The notes under the pieces were generated by a model. The model was not told the origin of the DNA. It saw only the letters and a list, made by a program, of their open reading frames with translations, and searched no databases. Below are positions 6,349-14,245 of a stretch of 30,541 nucleotides of DNA, piece by piece (the first letter of the stretch is position 1; each line of letters begins with the position of its first letter). The position numbers and the translations under genes were made by a program. Source of the DNA: Hyphomicrobiales bacterium (GTDB lineage Bacteria > Pseudomonadota > Alphaproteobacteria > Rhizobiales > JALURZ01); the NCBI GenBank assembly GCA_027058735.1, contig JALURZ010000115.1, positions 1-30,541 of the forward strand. Direction: 5' to 3'.

Positions 6349-6801
6349 ATGAATATCTTTCACCTCACGCCCGAGTTTGCGGTGTCCGGACAACTGCGCG
6401 AAGAGCATTTCGAAACCCTTGCCGCGTGCGGGTTCACAACGCTCGTCAACAACCGGCCCGATGGCGAGAAGGGGGATTATCTGACGGCGGATGAAGTCCA
6501 GGCGCTGGCCGTGAAGCACGGCCTCGACTACCATTTCATTCCGGTCGACGGGCGCGGGCCCTTGCCCGTCGCCATCGCGCAGACCGCCCGGATTATGACG
6601 GCTGGCAAGGGACCGGTCGTCGCCTATTGCCGCAGCGGGCAGCGCTCCGCGGCATTGTGGGCGCTGGCCAGCGCCGGCCCGGTCAGTCCCGCCGACATCA
6701 TCGAGGTGACGGGGAAGGCGGGATACGACCTGACTGGAATGCTGCCGGCCCTTGAGGCCTACGCGCAGGCGCGCCGCCAGAAGGCCGCCGCGGCATTTTA
6801 G
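6349..6801 (+). CDS. DUF442 / TIGR01244 sulfurtransferase-phosphatase (Blh N-domain type)
   Basis: A 150-residue protein of the beta-lactamase-hydrolase-like phosphatase family. It opens with TPEFAVSGQL, contains NNRPDGE typical of the family, and carries the active-site loop CRSGQRS with Cys94. The loop is CX4R, as in rhodaneses, rather than the CX5R of tyrosine phosphatases, so persulfide transfer is more likely than phosphate removal. In many BigR-regulated operons this domain is fused to the MBL dioxygenase; here the two are separate genes. It has its own promoter with an apparent ArsR operator. The likely role is generation or relay of glutathione persulfide for the dioxygenase, which is inference from family and context. 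Confidence 0.88.
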   Translation: MNIFHLTPEFAVSGQLREEHFETLAACGFTTLVNNRPDGEKGDYLTADEVQALAVKHGLDYHFIPVDGRGPLPVAIAQTARIMTAGKGPVVAYCRSGQRSAALWALASAGPVSPADIIEVTGKAGYDLTGMLPALEAYAQARRQKAAAAF

Positions 6802-6832
6802 AGCGGGTCTTTGTCCCGGGGGCGGCGCGCGC

Positions 6833-7579
6833 TCACAGTTTGCGGGCCTTGACAAACGGTTGCTGCGGCGCCGGATATCGCCCGGCCTCGAAATCCGCCT
6901 TCACCCGTCTGGCCAGCGCGCGCGCCTGAGCCTCGGTGTCGAGATGCCAGTGGCCCTCGATCAGGACCGGCGGGGGCGCAGAGATGTCGATGATCTCGCA
7001 ATGGCACGCCTCAAGCAGCGCGGCGACCTGGGGCATGGTGAAATCGAACACGCCGTTCGTCATATAGTCGAGCCGGTCCAGCCTGCCGAATTCGTCGAGC
7101 CACGGCGCCAGCAGGCGTTTGGGCAGGAACGGCGGCAGCGGAATATCGCAATGCCCGTCATAGGCGATCCGCGTGTCCTGGGCGCGCAGGTACAATATGC
7201 CGCGCGGGCGCACCACCCGCGCGGCCTCGCGCATGACCTCATCGAGATTGGGAATGTGCTCCAGCACATACCACGAGATCAGGGCGGAGAAATGCCCGCT
7301 GGCGAACGGCAGCCGCGCGCCGTCATACAGCACGCAGCGTTGGTGCCAGTGCGCCGGCGCGGCGGCGGTCTCAAGCGCCCTTGAGAAATGGTCGAGGCGG
7401 TGCTGTACGGTTTCCACCCCCCACAGCGCATGGCCATCGCGCAGCCCTGCGTGAACCAGTTCGCCCTTGCCCGCCCCCAGATCGAGGATCGGACCGGCAA
7501 GGCTCGCCGGGTCGATCGCACCGAGTGTGTCGCGGAAATGCGACCACTGCCGTTGCCCTCGTCCCTGTTTGCCAGCCAT
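6833..7579 (-). CDS. Class I SAM-dependent methyltransferase
   Basis: A 248-residue protein with a Methyltransf_11-type core. Motif I is ILDLGAGKGEL (about 31-41), an acidic residue follows in WGVET, LPFASGHFSALISWYVLEHIPN is the post-motif region, and VVRPRGILYL is motif III. The C-terminal 100 residues are less conserved. The substrate is not evident. It converges on the DUF442 gene (31-base gap) and is divergent from the next methyltransferase gene, with about 100 bases between starts. Similar proteins accompany surface-glycan genes, and sugar-handling genes do occur further along the window, but no direct link is visible. Confidence 0.85.
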   Translation of the reverse strand: MAGKQGRGQRQWSHFRDTLGAIDPASLAGPILDLGAGKGELVHAGLRDGHALWGVETVQHRLDHFSRALETAAAPAHWHQRCVLYDGARLPFASGHFSALISWYVLEHIPNLDEVMREAARVVRPRGILYLRAQDTRIAYDGHCDIPLPPFLPKRLLAPWLDEFGRLDRLDYMTNGVFDFTMPQVAALLEACHCEIIDISAPPPVLIEGHWHLDTEAQARALARRVKADFEAGRYPAPQQPFVKARKL

Positions 7580-7680
7580 GCCGCTTTCTATACGCGCGCA
7601 GGGCCGGGCGCGTCCATATTGCCGGTGCCGCGCGATGCGACTATGAATAGCCGCGTTGCCGCGAGCCCGGGAGAAGACAC

Positions 7681-8295
7681 ATGCGCACCGCCAAGCAGAG
7701 ACGCGACTACAAGGTGGGCATGCCGCGCGCGCCCCTGCAACTCAAGCACACGCGCAACTGCAAGGTTCTGCCGGACCGTGAAACCCTGCTGGATGCGCTT
7801 CCCGATGGCGGTGTCGTCGCCGAGGTCGGGGTTGCGTGCGGGGATTTCAGCGCGCAAATCCTGGCCCGCGTCAGGCCCGATGTGCTGCACCTGATCGATG
7901 CCTGGTCGGTGGAGCGCTATGCGTGCGGCCGCGACAAGGTGGAAGCGCGCTTCGAGGCGCAAATCAAGGCCGGCACGGTGCGGCTGCACCAGGGCCCGTC
8001 ATCGGAAATGCTGGCGGCCATGGACGACGACGTGCTCGACTGGGTCTATATCGACACCTTCCATTCCTACGAGGTCACCATAGAGGAACTGCGCATATCG
8101 CGCCGCAAGGTGCGAAAGGGCGGGCGCATCGCCGGCCATGATTTCTGTATCGGAAACGTCAAGACGCCGCTGCCTTACGGGGTCATCGAGGCGTGCAGCG
8201 TGTTTTGCCATGACCATGACTGGGAATATGAATATCTCACGCTGGAAAGCGACGGTTATTTTTCATACTGCCTGAGAGAGATGACAGGCTCATGA
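7681..8295 (+). CDS. Class I SAM-dependent methyltransferase, Methyltransf_24-like
   Basis: A 204-residue protein with motif I VVAEVGVACGDFSAQIL (about 43-59), LHLIDAWS as the acidic strand, and VLDWVYIDTFHSYE as the family-typical D-x-x-H region. GGRIAGHDF follows. This pattern is that of Methyltransf_24/family-24 enzymes, often linked to O-methylation of sugars in surface polysaccharides. The substrate cannot be told. Its last six bases overlap the end of the convergent DUF3095 gene. Confidence 0.85.
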   Translation: MRTAKQRRDYKVGMPRAPLQLKHTRNCKVLPDRETLLDALPDGGVVAEVGVACGDFSAQILARVRPDVLHLIDAWSVERYACGRDKVEARFEAQIKAGTVRLHQGPSSEMLAAMDDDVLDWVYIDTFHSYEVTIEELRISRRKVRKGGRIAGHDFCIGNVKTPLPYGVIEACSVFCHDHDWEYEYLTLESDGYFSYCLREMTGS

Positions 8296-9456
8296 GGCGC
8301 GCGCCAGTTGCGCCTTGAGCATTTCGGCCGCCCGCGCATAGCCCCCTTGCGCGCCGTCGATGAAATGCATGTGGTCCCTGCTCGTGGCGGAGGGCACGAT
8401 ACAGGTCATGAGCGCGGTCTTCTGGCGGTGCAGGCCGTAATTGGCGATACCGTTGGCGTGCGCGTCCTGCAGAATGGTCTCGATTTTTTCAATCACCTGC
8501 GTGGTGCAGTCCAGTGTCAGCTTGAGGCCGTCATCGAGCTTGCGGTAATCGCTGTTGCGCGCGGTATCGCGGCCGTATTGCACCGGGTCGAAGCCGCCGA
8601 TTTTCCTGCCCGTGCGGAACAGGGTGTAGACGAACAGGCTGAACAGGGCGATACGGGCCCGCCTGAGCAACGGGTGGCGGGCGCCGGGGCTCGCCCTGGC
8701 TTCGAGATCGACGCCTTTGGGGATGAAGGCGAAACGGGGTCCGGCTTCGGGCACGGGATGGCCTTCGCGTTCGAGATCGGCGTCGATCGTCTTGACGATC
8801 GTGCGCACCAGCGCCTCGAACTGCGCGATGTCGGCATCGCGCGCCGGCACCGCCAGCAGCGAGACAATGTCGCCCTGGCGCGCCTCGATCGGATTCCAGC
8901 GGCACGACAGGCCTTCCAGATTCGGGCGGCTGCCGGGCGCGGCGGGCGGCAGTGCATAGGCGCCCGCTTTCATCGCGGCCTCCGCCCACGCGATGCCGCC
9001 GCCCGAGAACATGGGATAGCTCACTTCGGGGGCGACCTGCAGGCGGGCGACCGCGACATCGCGGCCGGCGGCCCGGATATCGTCGATGGGAACGAGCGCC
9101 ACGCGTAAGGAGAGTCCGACTTCTTCCTTCGCCCACACCTGGACGCGGGCCAGGGCATCGCCAACGGTTTGCTGCAGGGAGTCGGGGATGGCAAGGGCCG
9201 CGCCGTCGCCGCCGAAGACAAATGGAAACAGCGCGCCGTCCAGTGCGTTCCGCACTGCCGATATCACGCTGGCGCCGACCATGTTGACCGTCTTGTAGCG
9301 TCCGGCCTCGATGGCTCCGGTGGAGTCGATCACATCGGAAACCCCGACCAGCCACCCGTCGGGCAGTCGCGCGTGAAACTTGTGATCGATGGCGTTGGCG
9401 AACTGTGTGAAGCGCGGAATACAGGTATAGAACGATGTCAGGCGCGGGTCGCTCAT
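8290..9456 (-). CDS. DUF3095 protein with nucleotide-cyclase-like fold
   Basis: A 388-residue protein matching DUF3095, a family related to class III adenylate/guanylate cyclases. The N-terminal half carries VSDVIDST with Asp41/Asp44 and FVFGGDGAALAIP with Asp84. These correspond in order and spacing to the two metal-binding aspartates of class III cyclases, so metal and nucleotide binding look possible. Catalysis has not been shown for the family as far as I know. I chose ATG 9456; a TTG at 9471 inside the previous gene is the alternative. It starts only four bases after the stop of the ATP-grasp gene, so the two form a translationally linked pair. Confidence 0.78.
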   Translation of the reverse strand: MSDPRLTSFYTCIPRFTQFANAIDHKFHARLPDGWLVGVSDVIDSTGAIEAGRYKTVNMVGASVISAVRNALDGALFPFVFGGDGAALAIPDSLQQTVGDALARVQVWAKEEVGLSLRVALVPIDDIRAAGRDVAVARLQVAPEVSYPMFSGGGIAWAEAAMKAGAYALPPAAPGSRPNLEGLSCRWNPIEARQGDIVSLLAVPARDADIAQFEALVRTIVKTIDADLEREGHPVPEAGPRFAFIPKGVDLEARASPGARHPLLRRARIALFSLFVYTLFRTGRKIGGFDPVQYGRDTARNSDYRKLDDGLKLTLDCTTQVIEKIETILQDAHANGIANYGLHRQKTALMTCIVPSATSRDHMHFIDGAQGGYARAAEMLKAQLARAS

Positions 9457-9460
9457 GGGG

Positions 9461-10387
9461 TCAGGCCGCAAGTTCGCGGGTCTTTTCGATCAGGCGCTCG
9501 GTGGCGATTTCAAGGGCGTTGAACTGATCCATGAAATTGATGGCGTTGGCCTGCTGGATTTCAATGCCGGTATCCGACGACATGTACCAGGCATCGCCGC
9601 GCGGCGAGGCTTCGAGCACGAACAGTTCGCCGGTTTCCACATCGCGCACGATATCGCTGCCCAGAACCGGCTGGCCGGGAAAGGCCCCATGCACCCGCTC
9701 GCCCAGCTCGATGACGTCCCTGTCATAGGCCAGCGTATAGGTTGAGGACTTTTTGTTGGAAACGATGGTCACGCCGCCGCCGCCAAACCCGTAGCGCTCC
9801 TCGAGGGGCGGAAATTTGTGATCCACCTCGCAGCGCCAGCAGATCAGCGCCTTGCCGAACAGGGTCACCACCCGGTAATTGACGGGCCAGCGGCCGGTAT
9901 AAACGAAGCGTTGCGCCAGCAGCGGGCCCTTGCGGCCCGGATGGCCCTCCTCGAATGTGTCCGGGGCCCTGTATCTGACCCGTTCTGTGCGCTTGATCCG
10001 GATCTCCGCGCCCCGCCGTCCCAGTTCCGGCTTGACGACCACATAGGGCCCCCATCGTTCCGGGTCGAGAACGGTATCGGGGGTGATCTCGACCCAGTCG
10101 GGAACCGGAACGCCGATGTCCCGCAGCCGCCGGTTCTGCTGGCCCTTGGGATATTCGAAGCCCTGCAGCACCGGCCCGCGCGGGGACTTGAATTTCTTGA
10201 TGGGCATGGGCGAAACGCACAAGGTCGCATCGCGCGCCACCTCGCCGGCCTGCGCCCAGTCCAGTTCCTTGGTGTCCACGATATAGGTCGTGATGTCGCG
10301 CGCGCGTCGGCTGATCGCGGCGGCGATGTTTTGGTAATCCTCCAGCGCCTGCTTCATCTTCTGGTGGACAAGAATCAGGTTGGGCAT
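9461..10387 (-). CDS. ATP-grasp-like protein
   Basis: A 308-residue protein with an ATP-grasp layout: a preceding domain (1-95), the nucleotide-binding strand VVVKPELGRRGAEI, the central NYRVVTLFGKALICWR segment, and a metal-binding region FVLEASPRGDAW. In the last of these, Glu and Asp take the place of the usual E-x-N. ATP-grasp enzymes join a carboxylate to an amine, thiol or imino group through an acyl phosphate. The substrate is unknown; the fold resembles RimK/glutathione-synthetase relatives. It is transcribed with the DUF3095 gene and is divergent from the DUF6817 gene with 175 bases between starts. Confidence 0.72.
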   Translation of the reverse strand: MPNLILVHQKMKQALEDYQNIAAAISRRARDITTYIVDTKELDWAQAGEVARDATLCVSPMPIKKFKSPRGPVLQGFEYPKGQQNRRLRDIGVPVPDWVEITPDTVLDPERWGPYVVVKPELGRRGAEIRIKRTERVRYRAPDTFEEGHPGRKGPLLAQRFVYTGRWPVNYRVVTLFGKALICWRCEVDHKFPPLEERYGFGGGGVTIVSNKKSSTYTLAYDRDVIELGERVHGAFPGQPVLGSDIVRDVETGELFVLEASPRGDAWYMSSDTGIEIQQANAINFMDQFNALEIATERLIEKTRELAA

Positions 10388-10562
10388 CGTGTGCTCCGGT
10401 GGATTGCGCCCGCGGACCGCCTCGCTGGCCGGGCTCCGGACCCTAAGGCCTGCGGCTGAAAGTCACAACCGCGCCGCGCCGCTGCGTTGTTGATAATCGG
10501 TGTTGCGGATGCCATGCTGGCCGGTGTCCGCCGCCGCGAGACCTTGTGTGGAGCATTCAACA

Positions 10563-11129
10563 ATGACGCCTGCGACACGACAAGAGTTTTCACCGCCGCC
10601 GGGGGCGCTGGCGTTTCTGAATTCACTAGGCGCGGGCGAGGTGCGCCACAAGGCGAACCGCGCGCTGCTGGAGCATCTGCTGGTGACCTACAGTCTGCTG
10701 GTTTCGTGGCGTCACGACGAGCCGGTGGCGCTCGCCGGGCTGTTGCACTCGATCTATGGCACGGTGGCTTTTGACGAGCCCTGCGTCGCGCCCACGGACC
10801 GCGAAAAAGTACGCGCCGTCATTGGCGAAGAGGCCGAACGGCTGGCCTATCTGTTTTCGGCCATGGACCGCGAGCGCTTTCTGGAAACACTGGGATCGGA
10901 TGTGGTGGCGGACCGGTTCCGGGGCGAAGACATAAACATCACCGGCGATGAGACGCGCCACATGTGCGAAATCCTGTTCGCCAACGAGTTTGATCTGGCC
11001 ATCGCCAAGAAGGGGGCGGGGCGCCCCGACAGAATCGAGAAAAAGCTCGCCCCCGTCTACGCCCGGCTCGAGCCCTATCTGTCGCCGGGCGCCCGCGCGG
11101 CCTACGGCGCGGCGATCCGGAGATCCTAG
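10563..11129 (+). CDS. DUF6817 domain protein
   Basis: A 188-residue soluble protein. The N-terminal part (FLNSLGAGEVRH, LLEHLLVTYSLLVSW, ALAGLLHSIYGT) matches DUF6817, an HD-like helical domain with spaced histidines that may bind metal. The middle contains an R-x-x-C-x-x-L segment and the end is helical. No function is established. I chose ATG 10563 since the family starts close to it; an ATG at 10500 gives an unconserved extension. It is the only plus-strand gene before the long minus-strand operon. Confidence 0.65.
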   Translation: MTPATRQEFSPPPGALAFLNSLGAGEVRHKANRALLEHLLVTYSLLVSWRHDEPVALAGLLHSIYGTVAFDEPCVAPTDREKVRAVIGEEAERLAYLFSAMDRERFLETLGSDVVADRFRGEDINITGDETRHMCEILFANEFDLAIAKKGAGRPDRIEKKLAPVYARLEPYLSPGARAAYGAAIRRS

Positions 11130-11159
11130 GGTCAAAACCCAATCATACCATTGATATAG

Positions 11160-11247
11160 TATAATAAATCAGATCCCCTGTCTCCGAACAAAGGTTTGGC
11201 GGAGGCCGGACCACGATAGTCCACGCATTAACCGGCCTTTTGGGCCG
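11160..11247 (+). other. Structured intergenic segment between convergent genes, possible small RNA
   Basis: In the 136-base gap between convergent genes there is a perfect TATAAT (11160-11165) in an AT-rich stretch. Three inverted repeats follow: CTCCG/CGGAG (11182-11186, 11200-11204), GGAC/GTCC (11208-11211, 11219-11222) and CGGCC/GGCCG around TTTTG (11233-11247). No good -35 box lies at 17 bases. The last hairpin may simply be a weak terminator for the flanking genes. Confidence 0.25.
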
Positions 11248-11265
11248 TTCTGCAGCGTTCATTCT

Positions 11266-12411
11266 CTAGAGACCCCGCCTCTCGACCGCCTCGCGCACGA
11301 TCCGGGCCGTCGCCGCGGCGCCATTGAGATCGGGCCAGGCGTCCTCGGGCGGGGCGGGCGCGTCGGATGCCCGTTCGATGGCCGCGGCAAGTGTTTCCGG
11401 TGACAGCTCCCTTTCATACACGGCCTGGGCGATGGCGCGCCGGGCGAGCAGCGCGGCGCGGCGTGTCTGTTCGCTTTCGCCGTGTTCGGCATAGGGCACG
11501 ACGACGGCGCGGCAGCGGGTCTGGAAGATGTCCACCGCCGTATTGTAGCCGCACTGGGATACCGAAACGCTCGTGGCCGCCATCAGGGATGCGAAATCGT
11601 CCCTGAATTCATGCACCGTAACGCCGGGTCCGGCCTGTGCGCGCAATGCGCGGGCTTCGCGCGCCGGCAGGTTGGGGCCGGTGATGAAACACCATTTTCC
11701 ATGTGCATAACGGGTCAGCGGGCGGGCTTTGAGGGCGCACTCGAGCAGCCGTTCGCCCCGGGTCGCACCGCCGCCGACGGAGACCAGCACATCGAACGCC
11801 TCGCTGGCCGCTGCGGGCTGTGGGCCGGCGACGATGCCGGTATGGCGGGTCATTGCGGAAAATTCGCACGCGCGGGGCATCGTGGCGCCGAGCGCGGCGA
11901 AATCCGCATCGCCATGGACCAGCACCAGATCGAAATATTTTTCCAGATACGCGATCGTATCGTCGAGCCGGCCGGGCTTGTCCGACTGCTGGAGAATGTC
12001 GCGCACGGAACACGCCACCAGCGGGCGCGGCGAGCGGGCGTGCGCGGCATCGAGAAACGGCAGCAGTTCAAAGCGCATCTGGCGGCGGCCGAACGGAAAC
12101 GCCTCGATCAATATCGCATCGGGCCGCACCTCCTCGACAAGGCCCACCAGCCGCGCCGCGCGGGCGGCCTTGCGGTCTTCATCAATCGGCCGCCCCTGGG
12201 CATCGACCAGATCGGAGAACCCGCCTTTACCCGCCTTGATGGGGGCAAGGCGATGGATGCGCACGCCCGGTGCGCGCAGGCCCTCGACCGCGACCCCGCC
12301 GATGACGAGATCGACAGTGAGGCCGGCGCGAACCATTTCGGCGGCAATGCGCAGCGACCGCACCAGATGGCCGATGCCCTGAAGATGCTGCGTGTAGGAG
12401 AGAATGTTCAC
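11266..12411 (-). CDS. COG4671/MurG-like glycosyltransferase
   Basis: A 381-residue GT-B-type protein. It has an N-terminal glycine/histidine loop QGIGHLVRSLRIA (about 11-23), a C-terminal domain starting LVSVGGGATRGE, and the donor-binding region SQCGYNTAVD, with a further GESEQTRRA. These are hallmarks of the MurG/UDP-glycosyltransferase superfamily and of COG4671. It starts with GTG at 12411, overlapping the stop of the phosphatase gene (GTGA), so coupling is expected. It is the last gene of the ABC-importer operon and a distant relative of the gene at 13004-14233. The donor and acceptor are unknown. Confidence 0.82.
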   Translation of the reverse strand: MNILSYTQHLQGIGHLVRSLRIAAEMVRAGLTVDLVIGGVAVEGLRAPGVRIHRLAPIKAGKGGFSDLVDAQGRPIDEDRKAARAARLVGLVEEVRPDAILIEAFPFGRRQMRFELLPFLDAAHARSPRPLVACSVRDILQQSDKPGRLDDTIAYLEKYFDLVLVHGDADFAALGATMPRACEFSAMTRHTGIVAGPQPAAASEAFDVLVSVGGGATRGERLLECALKARPLTRYAHGKWCFITGPNLPAREARALRAQAGPGVTVHEFRDDFASLMAATSVSVSQCGYNTAVDIFQTRCRAVVVPYAEHGESEQTRRAALLARRAIAQAVYERELSPETLAAAIERASDAPAPPEDAWPDLNGAAATARIVREAVERRGL

Positions 12412-13007
12412 GTGTCGATCATGGGCGCGGTGGTATCGACAGGATCGCCCATTGTCAGCCTCGCGCCGTCCGCAAGCCGGAATTGGTGGGCGATGCCCCA
12501 GCGGATCTTCTGCGGCGGTTTGCCGGTCATGTCCCAGCCCGTCGCCATCGCCATGAGCGCGCGGATGACGCCCTTGTGGGTCACCGCGACCACGGGCTCG
12601 CGCGTTGCGGCGAGGTCTTCGAGCCAGCCGCGCAGCCGCTCCACGACTTCGCGCGGGCTTTCCCCGCCATCGGGGCGGAAATCAAGCCCACGCGCTTCGT
12701 TGGCGGCCATCGCCTGGCCCAGACGCCGGCGCAGGCCGGTCATGGTTTCGCCTTCCCAGCGGCCCCAGTCGGCCTCGATCACTCGCGGCTCCACGACGGC
12801 GCCGGATGCACCCAGCAGTGCCGCCGTCTGGCGCGCACGCGCCAGCGGGCTGGTGACCCAACGCGCAGCGGCGGTCCATTCCGCCAGGCGCCAGGAGCGC
12901 ACCATTTCGCGGCCCTCCCCGCTCAAGGGAATATCGCGGCGGCCCTGCAGGCGTTTGATGCGGGTCCATGGGGTGGGGCCATGGCGGATGACCAGCAGGG
13001 TTGTCAT
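12408..13007 (-). CDS. Histidine phosphatase (phosphoglycerate-mutase-like)
   Basis: A 199-residue protein of the histidine phosphatase superfamily. The phosphorylated His9 is in RHGPTPW, the second arginine region is SPLARARQTA, the acid/base glutamate is in DWGRWEGET, and the second catalytic histidine is in VTHKGV (144). ATG 13007 overlaps the preceding glycosyltransferase stop (ATGA). The open frame extends far upstream but that part is an out-of-frame reading of the glycosyltransferase gene. Its place between two glycosyltransferase genes suggests removal of phosphate from a sugar phosphate or nucleotide product, which is inference. Confidence 0.88.
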   Translation of the reverse strand: MTTLLVIRHGPTPWTRIKRLQGRRDIPLSGEGREMVRSWRLAEWTAAARWVTSPLARARQTAALLGASGAVVEPRVIEADWGRWEGETMTGLRRRLGQAMAANEARGLDFRPDGGESPREVVERLRGWLEDLAATREPVVAVTHKGVIRALMAMATGWDMTGKPPQKIRWGIAHQFRLADGARLTMGDPVDTTAPMIDT

Positions 13008-14233
13008 GAAGACCTGCTGGTTTCGACGAGGGAGAGCGCCGGGCGGTTTCGCCGCGTGACAATGTCTTCGACCAGCCCGCCAATGGTGTTCAGGCCGGCC
13101 AGCAGATCGCCCTGCGCGGTATCGGAAGGCAGGGGACGGTTGGGCAGGTCTTTCAGTGCCCGCGCCATGAGCGCGGGATCGCCCCACTGGCCGGGATCGA
13201 GCATGCCCACCAGCCCCAGTTCCTCCGCCCGGCGCGCGCGGATCAGCTGCTCCTGCCGGGGATGGGTGCGCGGATGGACCAGCGCCCTCTTGTCGAAGGA
13301 ATATATTTCGCAAAACGTGTTGTAGCCCCCCATCGCCACGACGCCGATGGCGGCCGTCATGAGATGTTCGAGATTGTTTTCGTAATCGAGCACCTTGACG
13401 TCGTGGAGGGCCCTCGCTCTCTGGCGGATGTTTTCGCGCACATGGGGCGCCATGAACGGGCCAAGCACCAGCAGGGCCGGGTAGGGCAGGTCGCGATTCT
13501 GCTGGTAGGTCTTGATAATCCAGTCCATCAGCCTCTCGCCGTCCGCGCCGCCGCCGACCGTGACCAGCACATAAGGGTTGGTGAAGGGCTGGGCCGGCGG
13601 ATAGATCTGTTCGGGCACCCGGCGTCTCAGATAACCGGTGAACACGGTTCGCTCGCCGAGCGCTTCGGGCGCATCCAGGTTGTTCAGCGGGTGCCAGAAA
13701 TCCCGCGGCCCGTAGACCCAGATATGGTCGTAGAGCGCCGCGACCTTGCCAAGAACGTCGTTGGGCTTCCATTCCGCGCGCAGGCGCTCCGGCGAATCCA
13801 TCACGTCGCGCAGGCCGAGCACCAGCGTTGTGCCCTGTTCTTTCAGCATGCGCAGGGTTTGTTCCATTTCCCCCTTGAGGCCCATCGGCTCCTTGTCGAC
13901 AATCAGAATGTCGGGCTTGAACGAGGCCGCGGTGTGGCGGATGATCGCCTCGCGGATTTCCAGCGTATCGTTCAGGTCGATCAGTTCGCCGGTCGAGGTG
14001 TATTGCCCGTTATAGAGCTTGATGACGCTGGGGATTTTGACGAAATCGACCCGCGCGCGGAAACTGAAACTGCCGGCGATCGGCGATCCGGTCACGATCA
14101 GCACGGACAGTCCCTTGAACCGCTCCACCAGCGCATGCGCGATGGCGCGGCAACGGGTCAGATGGCCCAGACCGAAGGTGTCGTGGCTGTACATCAGGAT
14201 GCGCGCGTGTTCGAGCCGTTTCACCGTGTGCAT
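13004..14233 (-). CDS. COG4671-type glycosyltransferase
   Basis: A 409-residue predicted GT-B glycosyltransferase. The N-terminal motif SHDTFGLGHLTRCRAIA (about 16-32) is the COG4671 hallmark; DILIVDKEPMG, the C-terminal LVTVGGGADGE, and the donor-site segment AMGGYNTFCEI with a following HPRQEQLIRA complete it. The product is unknown, though the family is common in alphaproteobacteria. It follows the second permease gene by 12 bases and overlaps the phosphatase gene by four. No good ribosome-binding site precedes ATG 14233, so it may rely on coupling with the permease gene. Confidence 0.85.
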   Translation of the reverse strand: MHTVKRLEHARILMYSHDTFGLGHLTRCRAIAHALVERFKGLSVLIVTGSPIAGSFSFRARVDFVKIPSVIKLYNGQYTSTGELIDLNDTLEIREAIIRHTAASFKPDILIVDKEPMGLKGEMEQTLRMLKEQGTTLVLGLRDVMDSPERLRAEWKPNDVLGKVAALYDHIWVYGPRDFWHPLNNLDAPEALGERTVFTGYLRRRVPEQIYPPAQPFTNPYVLVTVGGGADGERLMDWIIKTYQQNRDLPYPALLVLGPFMAPHVRENIRQRARALHDVKVLDYENNLEHLMTAAIGVVAMGGYNTFCEIYSFDKRALVHPRTHPRQEQLIRARRAEELGLVGMLDPGQWGDPALMARALKDLPNRPLPSDTAQGDLLAGLNTIGGLVEDIVTRRNRPALSLVETSRSS

Positions 14234-14245
14234 GGTTGAGGGGGC

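Noticed and set aside
6349..6801. Tyrosine phosphatase activity for the DUF442 protein
   Set aside because: The active-site loop is CX4R (CRSGQR) as in rhodaneses, not CX5R, and the gene context is sulfur metabolism.
6802..6832. Terminator between the DUF442 and methyltransferase genes
   Set aside because: Only a four-base CGGG/CCCG stem without a T run was seen.
12408..13772. Phosphatase as a 454-residue fusion protein
   Set aside because: The upstream part is an out-of-frame reading of the glycosyltransferase gene; the phosphatase fold starts at ATG 13007, which also gives the usual ATGA overlap.
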